This document shows positions 36,401 to 43,057 of a stretch of DNA of 64,000 nt, in pieces; positions within the stretch are counted from its first letter, which is position 1, and each line of letters begins with the position of its first letter. The DNA comes from Nocardiopsis sp. TSRI0078 (GTDB taxonomy: Bacteria > Actinomycetota > Actinomycetes > Streptosporangiales > Streptosporangiaceae), in NCBI RefSeq assembly GCF_001905145.1, contig NZ_LWLB01000001.1, positions 124,001-188,000 of the forward strand, read 5' to 3'. The notes below the pieces were generated by a model, which was not told the origin of the DNA, ran no database searches, and saw only the letters and a program-made list of their open reading frames with translations. The position numbers and the translations under genes are program-made.

Positions 36401-38174
36401 GGTCGGCCTCGGCCGCGGCGGCGGTGAGCCCGGTCAGGCGGGTGACCAGGTCGGTCCGGTCGGCGGCGCGCCCCGCGGCCCCCGTGAGCTGGTCGTGGAG
36501 GCGTCCCAGGCGGTCGCGCAGGCCGTCCAGGTCGATGCCCTCCACGGGCTCGCGCTCGACGGCCTGTTCCAGCCCCTGCAGGTCCACCCGCGTGGTGCTC
36601 TCGCGCGGCGCGTGGACGGTGAGGACCGGGTCGGGTACGGCGCCCAGGACACCGGGGTCGATCCCCGCGGCCGTGGCCGCGCGCGAGGCCTCGGCATGGG
36701 TCTGGCGCAGCACGTCCAGTGCGCGCTCGACCGTGTCGGAGTCCTCGCCCAGCCGCTCGACGGCGCTTCGCTCCAACCGTTCGGCGTGCTCGGCGGCGAC
36801 CCATGCGGCCTCGGCCGCGCGGATGTAGGCGCCCACCGCGGCGTCGTAGGCGCGGCGCTCGTTGCCGGTGGCCGCGGCGGCGCCCTCCTGTGCGGTGGCG
36901 AGGGTGCCGTCGTCGGCCTGCGCGGTGTCGCGGGTGCGGCGGGCCTGGTCGCGCTCCTCGGAGACCTGGCTCTCCACCGTGATGAGGCGGTCGAGCTCGG
37001 CGCGCAGCCGCTCGGTCTCCTCCGTGCGGTGCGCGGCGGAGTCGACCTGTTCGCGCACCTCGGCGACCCGCGCGCGCAGTGCGTGGACCAGGTAGCCCCG
37101 GTAGTCCTCCAGGAAGACGGTGACGCCCGCCCGTGCCTCGGCGAGGGAGTCCTTGTCGGAGCGGGCCTGCTCCAGGTCGGCGATGTTGCGGGCGACCTCG
37201 TCCAGGACGGACTCGTCCATGGGCGGCAGCGCCTCGGACAGGACCCCGACGAGCTCACCGGCCTCCAGGCGGTCGCCGATGGTGGGACGGCGCAGCCGGT
37301 AGAGCAGGTGGATGAGGTTGCGGTAGCGGACGGAGTCGTCGATGCCGAACAGGTCGCGCATCACCCGGGCCCGGTAGGGGACGGCGCTGGTGAAGCAGTT
37401 GTCGGTGCCGATCTCCGAGCGGAGGCGGTCCACGGGCTTGGGGCGGCCGTCGGTGACCAGTTCGAGGTCGTGCCCGACCCTGCGCTCGGTGACGAAGAAC
37501 ACGCAGCGCGGGTCGGAGCCGTCCACCGCCATGACGGCGGCGCCCAGGGTCAGGTGGCTGGGCGGGGCGCCGGGGTCGCGGGGCTCCTCCCGAGGGGCGC
37601 CGTGCCCCTCGGCGTTCGCGGCGAGCAGCGCGGAGGTGCTCCTGGGACCCGCACCGGCCCGGGCCGCGGCGTCGAGTCCGCGTTCGCCGCGCTCGGTGGT
37701 GAACTCCACCCACAGGTAGCCGAGCCGGGTGGTGGGACCGGTGCTTCCGCCCTCCGCGTCCGTCTCCTCCCCGTCCCCGGCGGCCTCGCCCGTCCCGGGT
37801 CCGCCGAGCAGGTCGGGGCCGGTCTCCTCGGTGTCGGGGAGGCGGCCCGCGCGCGGGCCCTCGGCCATCAGCCAGCGCAGGCTGGTCCGGTTGGTCCCGG
37901 TGGTGTCCAGCCGGCGCACGTCCCCGTCCAGCAGGAACGGGAGCAACATCTCCAGGGCCTTGGACTTGCCCGCGCCGTTGCGGCCGCGCAGCAGCAGCCG
38001 CCCCTCAGCGAAGTCCAGGACGTGGTCGTCGTACTGCCAGACGTTGCGGATGCCCGCGCGTTCGAGGCGGTAGCGGGGAATACCGCGGGAGGTACGGGGC
38101 CCGTCGGCGGAGGCTTCAGCCGGAACCGCCGCCGCTTCCGTCCCCGGGGCCTGGCTGGTCTCCTGTGTCACCAC
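33453..38174 (-). CDS. jetC: TIGR02680-type SMC-like ATPase, Wadjet type II JetC
   Basis: SMC-like motor of the Wadjet plasmid-defence complex. The 1573-residue product (GTG start; a second GTG follows directly) has RYRLERAGIRNVWQYDDHVLDF, then Walker A LLRGRNGAGKSKALEML (Gly64-Lys70) and LPFLLDGD, the distinctive start of the TIGR02680 family. A very long Ala/Arg/Glu coiled-coil middle follows, with an acidic insert near residue 130. The C-terminal head has ALSQGEQRVVAYLVLF (signature, about 1462) and Walker B LILLDDAFAKVDEP (about 1496), ending LTSERVWGCFASVPSL. It overlaps the preceding JetB-like gene by 59 bases. The protein looks intact. Confidence 0.9.
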   Translation of the reverse strand: MVTQETSQAPGTEAAAVPAEASADGPRTSRGIPRYRLERAGIRNVWQYDDHVLDFAEGRLLLRGRNGAGKSKALEMLLPFLLDGDVRRLDTTGTNRTSLRWLMAEGPRAGRLPDTEETGPDLLGGPGTGEAAGDGEETDAEGGSTGPTTRLGYLWVEFTTERGERGLDAAARAGAGPRSTSALLAANAEGHGAPREEPRDPGAPPSHLTLGAAVMAVDGSDPRCVFFVTERRVGHDLELVTDGRPKPVDRLRSEIGTDNCFTSAVPYRARVMRDLFGIDDSVRYRNLIHLLYRLRRPTIGDRLEAGELVGVLSEALPPMDESVLDEVARNIADLEQARSDKDSLAEARAGVTVFLEDYRGYLVHALRARVAEVREQVDSAAHRTEETERLRAELDRLITVESQVSEERDQARRTRDTAQADDGTLATAQEGAAAATGNERRAYDAAVGAYIRAAEAAWVAAEHAERLERSAVERLGEDSDTVERALDVLRQTHAEASRAATAAGIDPGVLGAVPDPVLTVHAPRESTTRVDLQGLEQAVEREPVEGIDLDGLRDRLGRLHDQLTGAAGRAADRTDLVTRLTGLTAAAAEADRRLVALTSEAEGADAALEQAHTREQDAVGGVRRESAAYAEGVRAWAARLRDSSHAHALGEAIHELEGSVELPINDSLRVLDPNVPATVARLAYAAVDPLLEELRARRDVAVGEEGQLSDELAELADRKARNTEHAPERPAWATHPRPAGDGVPLYEAVDFAEGLSTREQAGLEAALEASGLLAGWVRADGTLHDPTTRDLMVSPVPVPALSRPFRGRTLLDVLVPAAVPASGPGRAVDQDGLRALLSSVALYSDAEMERARGEDGDNDARHRRDGHGSPDAEPRHRRDSQGTVVLSSAVSLSGSWRLGVASGAHHKSEPEYIGEAARKRARDRKSANTDRRMAIAEALLAEAGERRWAVEHSYAELLEVSRDLPDPAPLISAWATLEVAREDVAAARRAHDVARAAAESCRSELLDIRARLRASAAVGGAEEAEGSPWERDLPTTRAELDSALRALDHLRVLIASALRDLDVLAWELADHERHVAAWRAARADRVLAEDARAAAIDDMITVRRQIELGDRARGVAPEQLDSAREQVRARAEEAAQRLPELERGAQRARDERISAEARLAVAERERGEQVLRALAAGDRLVSAVTTEDADGADVPDEVLLRAAGLEPRDGQEAPLAAYLAARGEAAPPGPDVRLALLEAFVDQVEEGLTAPEAEVDDSAILGSREDLDRLLASSGWAQIRTEMSEPRGIKRLTVHDEEGAHDVTAYAERVAAAVTKAEEVVAVAEEEAFERHLLGELAGHLARQIDEARALIATMNDVLKDVTTSAGLGVRLDWRLAPDAGADVEAVVPLLATPAEERTRVQTTRLRDALRRCIEAIRRLDPTATGGAQLRAALDYRSWFTFTVYVTDAAGDERRLGHRTALSQGEQRVVAYLVLFAAAAAHFDALAARVPWAPRLILLDDAFAKVDEPTHGRLLGLLVELDLDFVLTSERVWGCFASVPSLNIYECLRDPNVPGIATLHFTWDGSRRRLVGV

Positions 38175-39507
38175 TGGACGCGCTCACCTTCTCGTTCGCC
38201 ACCGCTTGCAGCACGGACGCCACCCGGCTCAGATCACCCTGGGGATCGGCGGGAGCCTCGGGCACGGGGCCGTCACCGGGGCCACGTGCCGTGTCGGGTC
38301 GTGTCCGGCCGTGTTGGTCATTGTCCTGGATCGGCGGGACGTGCTCGTCCGTTTCGGTCCCGTAGCGGGCGGCCGCGGCGGTGAGCCGCCACCGTCCGGG
38401 GCCGCCGCGCAGCAGCCCGAGGTCCGACAGCAGGGCCGGCACCCGTTCACGGAGCCGTGCGGGGTCGGGCACCTCGGGGCCGGCGGTGCGCGCCCACTCG
38501 GCCCTCGCGGGTGCGTCCTCGCCGCAGAGGGCGTCCAGGGCGGCGTCCAGCTCACGCTCCGGAACGGGGACGGAGGTGGCGGGCTGACCGGGGTGCAGGC
38601 GCCCGGAGAGGTGCCGGACCAGGGACAGGGCCACCTGGCCGACCGGGTCGGCGGAGGGGAAGGTCGGGCGGGCCCCGGCCTCGTCGGGCATCACGAGGGC
38701 GACGCCCTCGGCCCGGACCTCGGTGTCGCAGCCGAGCAGGTTGCCGAGCGCGGCGGCGGCCCGCCACTGGTGCGCGGCGAGGCGGTCGCGCTGCCGGTCG
38801 GGAAGCTCCTCGCGGTAGACGACGGCGGTCTCGGCGAGGAGGCGGCGCAGGGCGGTCTCACCCTGCTGGTCGCTGTCGGGGTCGGTGTCGGAGGCGGCCG
38901 CGATGAAGGAGTCCGGGTCGTCGTCGGCGCGGGGCAGGTGGGCGGCGACGGAGCGGATGATCTGCGTGCGCGGCAGCAGGTGCGGGTCGGCCGCGGGGTC
39001 GGCCTGGTGGTCGGCGATGGCGCCGGAGGTCTCGGTGAGGGCTCCGAGTCCGGCCAGGTACCGCAGGGCCGCGCAGAAGGCGCGGCGCTCGCCGAGGCTC
39101 CGCGCCGGGTCGGCGTCGACCCCGGCCTCGTGCGCGGCGGAGCGGACCTGGCCGGCCAGCCGCCGGACCGTGGTGGGCCCGTGCTCCTCGACCAGGACGG
39201 CCAGTGCCAGGGCGAGGTAGGTGTGCGTGCGCGGTGTGAAGGGCGCACCCGTCCTGCGCGTGAGGGGCCGCGCGGACTCCGTGGCCAGGCCCCTCTTGAC
39301 CAGGCGGGCGTGGTCGGCGGCGACGGTCAGCCGGTAGCCGAGCACGCGTTGGAACCTCTGGATGAGCCACTCGGCGTGGGAGCGCACGAGGGGGAACTCC
39401 GCCGGGTGGGTGCGTTCGGTGAGCAGGGGGTTGGCCAGCAGGGCGCGGGCCGCGGCCTGGCGCTCGCCGATGAGCGCGGCGTCCTCGCTGTAGGTGTTCG
39501 TCTCCAT
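38116..39507 (-). CDS. jetB: TIGR02678/DUF2398 protein, Wadjet type II JetB
   Basis: Kleisin-associated small subunit (JetB, MukE-like role) of a type II Wadjet complex, by family. The 463-residue product starts METNTYSEDAALIGERQAAA at ATG 39507, which shares its A with the stop of the gene upstream (TGATG); GGGGGTG lies just before. Diagnostic DUF2398 features are RALLANPLLT, FPLVRSHAEWLIQRFQRVLG and YRLTVAADHARLVKR, then a winged-helix-rich body. The C-terminal 60 residues are acidic, Gly/Pro-rich and disordered. Length is in the usual range, so it seems intact. Confidence 0.87.
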   Translation of the reverse strand: METNTYSEDAALIGERQAAARALLANPLLTERTHPAEFPLVRSHAEWLIQRFQRVLGYRLTVAADHARLVKRGLATESARPLTRRTGAPFTPRTHTYLALALAVLVEEHGPTTVRRLAGQVRSAAHEAGVDADPARSLGERRAFCAALRYLAGLGALTETSGAIADHQADPAADPHLLPRTQIIRSVAAHLPRADDDPDSFIAAASDTDPDSDQQGETALRRLLAETAVVYREELPDRQRDRLAAHQWRAAAALGNLLGCDTEVRAEGVALVMPDEAGARPTFPSADPVGQVALSLVRHLSGRLHPGQPATSVPVPERELDAALDALCGEDAPARAEWARTAGPEVPDPARLRERVPALLSDLGLLRGGPGRWRLTAAAARYGTETDEHVPPIQDNDQHGRTRPDTARGPGDGPVPEAPADPQGDLSRVASVLQAVANEKVSASSGDTGDQPGPGDGSGGGSG

Positions 39508-40553
39508 CACCCCCACGATCGGGTCCAGGACCGGTTCGCGGACAGGTCGAGCGGACCCGTGGTCTCGACGTCCGGATCCGGTCCATGGAGGTTACCGGTG
39601 GGTTCGGTGTCTTCGGCAGGGGTCTGGGGCGAACCCTCGGTGTCCGCTTCCCCGGCGTCCGGCCCGGAGTCGTCCTGGCCGGCCGGATACGCCCGGGCGG
39701 GCGGCGCCTCCGGATCCTCCAGGGCCTCCGGGGGGAGCGGGTCCGTCAGGGGATCGCGAGGGGCCGCCGCGGGGGAGGCCTCCTCCGCGGCGAAGGTCCC
39801 GGACGCGTCCGGGACCTCCCCTCCCGGGGTGCCGCCCTCCGGGGCGGACTCCTCCGGGGCCTCGTCCGGGGAGCCGTCCTCAGCGCCTCCCGTGCTCTCC
39901 GCGGCCTCCTCGACGACGTGCTGGTCGTAGTCGGTGACGCACAGGCGCAGCCCCTCCAGGGTCAGTTCGCCGCCCTCGCCCTGGACGGTGACCTCGGCGC
40001 CCGGAGCGGTGATGACGTGCAGGCGCAGCGAGAACTCCAGGTCCCCGGCCGACGTGGGACGCCGGCTGGCGTCACCGGAGCCGAGCGCCGCGGTGAGGAG
40101 TTCCATGAGGACCTCCATCCCGGCTCCGGACAGGTCCAGGCGGGCGCGGTGGCCGGTGGGCTCGGTGAGCAGGGCGCGGATCTGCGCGGCACCGGCGCGG
40201 CGCCAGTGCGCGGAGGACTCGGCCGCGTCGCGGAGGCGGGCCTGCTGGGCGCGGTGGTCGCGGACCGGTTCGGGCAGCCGGCTGCCGGGCCGCTCGATGA
40301 CGGTGCTGCGGTCGGGGTCGGCCTGCCACCAACTGGTGGTGGCGGCGACGCCCTCGTCCACGCGTCCCTCCAGGTGGAGGGCGGGGTGCAGGGCGTAGGC
40401 GGCGGCGGCGAGGGCGTGGGCCCTGTCGGGGCCGGCCTCCTCGAACCAGGTGGCCAGGCGCAGCAGGGCGGCGCGGCCGTGCCGCGGCGCCGGTAGCCCT
40501 CCGGTGCCCTGTGCGTCGTCCGCGCGGTTGTCCGTCCGCTGGTTGAGTCCCAC
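39507..40553 (-). CDS. jetA: TIGR02677/DUF2397 protein, Wadjet type II JetA, N-terminally truncated
   Basis: JetA is the kleisin-like subunit. Here the 348-residue product matches only the C-terminal half of DUF2397 proteins (family usual length about 480-500): AALLRLATWFEEAGPDRAHAL, AAYALHPALHL, ATTSWWQADP, and a final GELTLEGLRLCVTD strand pair. The winged-helix N-terminal half is missing; upstream bases to the next gene (40554-40756) do not encode it in any frame. The last 130 residues are an acidic Pro/Ser/Glu tail. The gene is the first of the jetABC-like unit. It is either a decayed remnant or a shortened functional form; sequence alone does not decide. Confidence 0.75.
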   Translation of the reverse strand: MGLNQRTDNRADDAQGTGGLPAPRHGRAALLRLATWFEEAGPDRAHALAAAAYALHPALHLEGRVDEGVAATTSWWQADPDRSTVIERPGSRLPEPVRDHRAQQARLRDAAESSAHWRRAGAAQIRALLTEPTGHRARLDLSGAGMEVLMELLTAALGSGDASRRPTSAGDLEFSLRLHVITAPGAEVTVQGEGGELTLEGLRLCVTDYDQHVVEEAAESTGGAEDGSPDEAPEESAPEGGTPGGEVPDASGTFAAEEASPAAAPRDPLTDPLPPEALEDPEAPPARAYPAGQDDSGPDAGEADTEGSPQTPAEDTEPTGNLHGPDPDVETTGPLDLSANRSWTRSWG

Positions 40554-40756
40554 AACTCAGCAGACTAGAGACCTCCCGGGCGCGCCACGCCCGTTTCGGC
40601 ACCGTCTGGCCCGGCTGAGAGGACCGTGTCACCCGTTCTGATCAGGCGTTATGTTCTTTTGAGGAACTTTGGCATGATTCTGCGAAGCCGTGGTGGAGGC
40701 GAACCTCACCTTCGCCGGCGCGGGCACTCCCCCCGGGTCCGTCACCGCGTCCGGGT

Positions 40757-41326
40757 TCACCCGGAGGACGGTACCGACAGGCGTCCGCCGTCGGCCTCCT
40801 GCATCGCCTGGCGCGTCTCCGCCGACATGTCGTCGTCGTGGTCGGTGATCGTGTAGGTGGAGAAGTAGGTGGTGCCGTCGGCCTCCACCGGATCGCCCAG
40901 CTCGACCTCGACGTCGTAGGGATCGTCCTGGCAGCCCACGTCCATGCACCAGGTTCCCAGCAGTTCGCCCTCGCCGCGCGCGACCTCGTTCGACCACTCG
41001 CTCCACTCCATGTCGGAGAAGGTGGTGAACTCCGTGGCGACGTAGTCGGTGGGACGCACGTCGGCGAACCCGTCCTCGTCGCCGTGGCGGTTGAAGACGT
41101 GGGGCTCCTCGCTCCCGCCCGGACTGGCCTGCCCTTCGGGGCTGGCCTGCCCTTCGGGGCTGGCCCCGTCCCCCGGGCTGCTGGTCGCCTGCGGGTCGCC
41201 GCCCTCCTCCCGCGGGGACTGCTCGGCCTCGGGAGCGCCCTCGGGTACGTCGGGCGCGGCCGTCTGCTCCCCGCAGGCGGTGACCGCCAGCAGTAGTGCC
41301 GCTCCGGTCAGGATCGTGCGCCTCAT
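40757..41326 (-). CDS. Putative secreted lipoprotein
   Basis: Not recognised. The 189-residue product starts MRRTILTGAALLLAVTACGE, a lipoprotein signal with lipobox VTAC (Cys18), after a good AGAGG site. The mature part begins with an acidic Ser/Pro/Gly linker containing repeated SPEGQA units (an 18-base direct DNA repeat near 41125-41160), then a folded domain of about 110 residues with DGFADVRPTDYVATEFTTF, a possible disulphide WCMDVGCQDD, and TYFSTYTITDHDDD. It lies upstream of jetA on the same strand but 203 bases away, so probably separate. Confidence 0.7.
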   Translation of the reverse strand: MRRTILTGAALLLAVTACGEQTAAPDVPEGAPEAEQSPREEGGDPQATSSPGDGASPEGQASPEGQASPGGSEEPHVFNRHGDEDGFADVRPTDYVATEFTTFSDMEWSEWSNEVARGEGELLGTWCMDVGCQDDPYDVEVELGDPVEADGTTYFSTYTITDHDDDMSAETRQAMQEADGGRLSVPSSG

Positions 41327-41470
41327 CTGGCCTCTCTCCTCCTCTTTCGGTCCCTCTCGGGTCACCTGGCCCCGCGGTCCGCTGCCGCGAGCCCGGGCCC
41401 GGGGGCCGCCTACCCGCGTCCCGTGACCCCATGTGTCCGGCGGCGCGGGGCGGCGGTCCCGGTGACGACA

Positions 41471-41499
41471 AGGCCCCCCGGCAGGGTGCCGGGGGGCCT
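41471..41499 (-). terminator. Terminator of the rodlin-like array
   Basis: AGGCCCCCCGGC (41471-41482) pairs perfectly with GCCGGGGGGCCT (41488-41499) around AGGGT, 59 bases beyond the stop of the last array gene on the minus strand. Confidence 0.8.
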
Positions 41500-41557
41500 C
41501 GACGGGCCATGTGCCTTCCGTCACTGCGGGGCCGAGGGCCCCACCACCCGGAGGTGG

Positions 41558-41851
41558 TCAGTAACCGTGGCCGTTGTCGTCGCCGTCCTCGTCCTCGGAG
41601 CGGTCGTGGCTCACGTTGTTCCACGCGGGCCCGTTGATGCAGTCACCGGTGGTCTGCGGCGACAGGATCGGCACGTTGACCGCTCCCAGGCCGACGGACA
41701 GCTCGGTGTTGCACAACTGGATGGGAACCAGCTGCAGGTTCTGGTTGAACTGCTGGTCCCCGCCGTGCGAGGCGAAGGCGGGCGAGGCGGCGAGCATCGC
41801 GCCCAGGGCGACACCGGCGATCGCGGTGGCCGCCGTGAACTTGCGCAGCAT
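41558..41851 (-). CDS. Small secreted rodlin-like protein, array member 5 (last transcribed)
   Basis: 97 residues: a signal peptide MLRKFTAATAIAGVALGAML ending ASPAFA-S, then SHGGDQQFNQNLQLVPIQLC and VNVPILSPQTTGDCING. Two cysteines 23 residues apart and the PILSPQ...C segment recall Streptomyces rodlins, hydrophobic proteins that organise the spore surface. This copy alone has an extra charged tail SHDRSEDEDGDDNGHGY. AGGAG of its ribosome site is built partly from the TAG stop of the previous gene, 8 bases upstream. Family assignment is by eye. Confidence 0.75.
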   Translation of the reverse strand: MLRKFTAATAIAGVALGAMLAASPAFASHGGDQQFNQNLQLVPIQLCNTELSVGLGAVNVPILSPQTTGDCINGPAWNNVSHDRSEDEDGDDNGHGY

Positions 41852-41859
41852 GCCGTCTC

Positions 41860-42114
41860 CTAGTCGATGTTGGTGCTGGCCGGGCCGTTGATGCAGTCGC
41901 CCGTGGTCTGCGGCGACAGGATCGGCACGTTGACCGCGGCCAGGATGCCCACAACGATCTCGGAGTTGCACAGCTGGACGGGAACGGCCTGCAGGTTCTG
42001 GTTGTACTGCTGGTCGCCGCCGTGGGAACCACTGGCGGAGGCCGGCGTGGCGGCCAGAACGGTGCCCAGGGCGATCCCGGTAACGGCCGCGGCCGTGGTG
42101 AACTTGCGCAGCAT
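41860..42114 (-). CDS. Small secreted rodlin-like protein, array member 4
   Basis: 84 residues: signal MLRKFTTAAAVTGIALGTVL to ASAS, then GSHGGDQQYNQNLQAVPVQL, Cys, SEIVVGILAAVNVPILSPQ and TTGDCINGPASTNID. The DNA is a tandem copy of the next unit: 41981-42114 and 42241-42374 are identical base for base, and so are 41852-41938 and 42115-42201. It differs by one extra codon (ILAAVN against LVAVN) and a few bases between those blocks. Only 8 bases separate it from each neighbour at its 3' side. Confidence 0.78.
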   Translation of the reverse strand: MLRKFTTAAAVTGIALGTVLAATPASASGSHGGDQQYNQNLQAVPVQLCNSEIVVGILAAVNVPILSPQTTGDCINGPASTNID

Positions 42115-42122
42115 GCCGTCTC

Positions 42123-42374
42123 CTAGTCGATGTTGGTGCTGGCCGGGCCGTTGATGCAGTCGCCCGTGGTCTGCGGCGACAGGATCGGCACGTTGACCGC
42201 GACCAGGCCGACGACGATCTCGGAGTTGCAGAGCTGCACGGGAACGGCCTGCAGGTTCTGGTTGTACTGCTGGTCGCCGCCGTGGGAACCACTGGCGGAG
42301 GCCGGCGTGGCGGCCAGAACGGTGCCCAGGGCGATCCCGGTAACGGCCGCGGCCGTGGTGAACTTGCGCAGCAT
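42123..42374 (-). CDS. Small secreted rodlin-like protein, array member 3
   Basis: 83 residues, the near-identical twin of member 4, with the signal peptide MLRKFTTAAAVTGIALGTVL and mature part of about 55 residues holding one Cys pair. The ribosome site AGGAGG begins inside the TAG stop codon of member 2, 11 bases upstream. Expected to be exported by Sec and to assemble at the cell surface if the rodlin resemblance holds. Confidence 0.78.
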   Translation of the reverse strand: MLRKFTTAAAVTGIALGTVLAATPASASGSHGGDQQYNQNLQAVPVQLCNSEIVVGLVAVNVPILSPQTTGDCINGPASTNID

Positions 42375-42385
42375 GTCGGGACCTC

Positions 42386-42637
42386 CTAGTCGATGTTGGT
42401 GCTGGCCGGGCCGTTGATGCAGTCGCCGGTGGTCTGCGGCGACAGGATCGGGATGTTGACCGCGACCAGGCCGACGACGATCTCAGAGTTGCAGAGCTGC
42501 ACGGGAACGGCCTGCAGGTTCTGGTTGTACTGCTGGTCGCCGCCGTGGGAACCACTGGCGGAGGCCGGCGAACCGGAGAGAACGACACCGAAAGCGGCAC
42601 CAGCGACGAGGCCGGCAACACCGAGCTTACGCAGCAT
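42386..42637 (-). CDS. Small secreted rodlin-like protein, array member 2
   Basis: 83 residues. The mature half is identical to member 3 apart from NIPIL for NVPIL, but the signal peptide (MLRKLGVAGLVAGAAFGVVL) is different and resembles that of member 1 instead, suggesting recombination or conversion between copies. It starts 57 bases after member 1, the only longer gap in the array. Confidence 0.77.
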   Translation of the reverse strand: MLRKLGVAGLVAGAAFGVVLSGSPASASGSHGGDQQYNQNLQAVPVQLCNSEIVVGLVAVNIPILSPQTTGDCINGPASTNID

Positions 42638-42694
42638 TGTGACTACCCTTCGAAAAAGTTTGAGATATTGTCTCGGTCGGACGTATTGCCGGAA

Positions 42695-42946
42695 CTAGCT
42701 GATGTTGGTGCCGACAGGGCCGTTCACGCAGTCGCCGGTGGTCTGCGGCGACAGGATCGGAATGTTGACCGCGACCAGGCCGACGCTGGCCTCCAGGTTG
42801 CAGGCCTGGATCGGAACCAGCTGCAGGTTCTGGTTGAACTGCTGGTCACCACCGTGCGAACCGTGGGCGTGAGCGGGAGCCCCCATGAGGAGAGCGCCCA
42901 TCGCGGCACCGGCGACCAGGCCAGCAGCGGCCATCTTCTTGATCAT
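42695..42946 (-). CDS. Small secreted rodlin-like protein, array member 1 (first transcribed)
   Basis: 83 residues: signal MIKKMAAAGLVAGAAMGALL to AHA, then GSHGGDQQFNQNLQLVPIQA, Cys, LEASVGLVAVNIPILSPQ and TTGDCVNGPVGTNIS. It is the most diverged of the four short copies. GGGGGAAAC precedes the ATG and a clear promoter lies 76 bases upstream, so it leads the five-gene unit. Confidence 0.78.
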   Translation of the reverse strand: MIKKMAAAGLVAGAAMGALLMGAPAHAHGSHGGDQQFNQNLQLVPIQACNLEASVGLVAVNIPILSPQTTGDCVNGPVGTNIS

Positions 42947-43028
42947 GTTTCCCCCGAGAATCGGATACGAGGATCGACAGAAAAAGACGCAGGCGCTTCT
43001 TGCACCTGTGTCGCGGTGGACTGGGGCA

Positions 43029-43057
43029 ATCATCATCCGCCCCCCGGTTTTTGTCAA
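43029..43057 (-). promoter_or_regulatory. Promoter of the rodlin-like array
   Basis: Minus strand TTGACA (43052-43057), 17-base spacer with a run of G, GATGAT (43029-43034). The surrounding 43000-43140 is much more AT-rich than the rest of the window. The perfect -35 suggests the principal sigma factor, but a developmental sigma cannot be excluded. Confidence 0.6.

Noticed and set aside
33495..38384. Very long open frame (over 1600 codons) on the plus strand opposite the JetC and JetB genes
   Set aside because: Its protein is His/Val/Gly/Leu-rich with no motif, the expected mirror image of a high-GC gene. The minus strand has clear Walker and family motifs. The same applies to the frames opposite rpoB, rpoC, fusA and tuf.
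40629..40780. Frameshifted continuation of the lipoprotein gene at 40757
   Set aside because: Another frame stays open for about 50 codons past the stop, but there is no family to compare with and the region should hold the jetA promoter.
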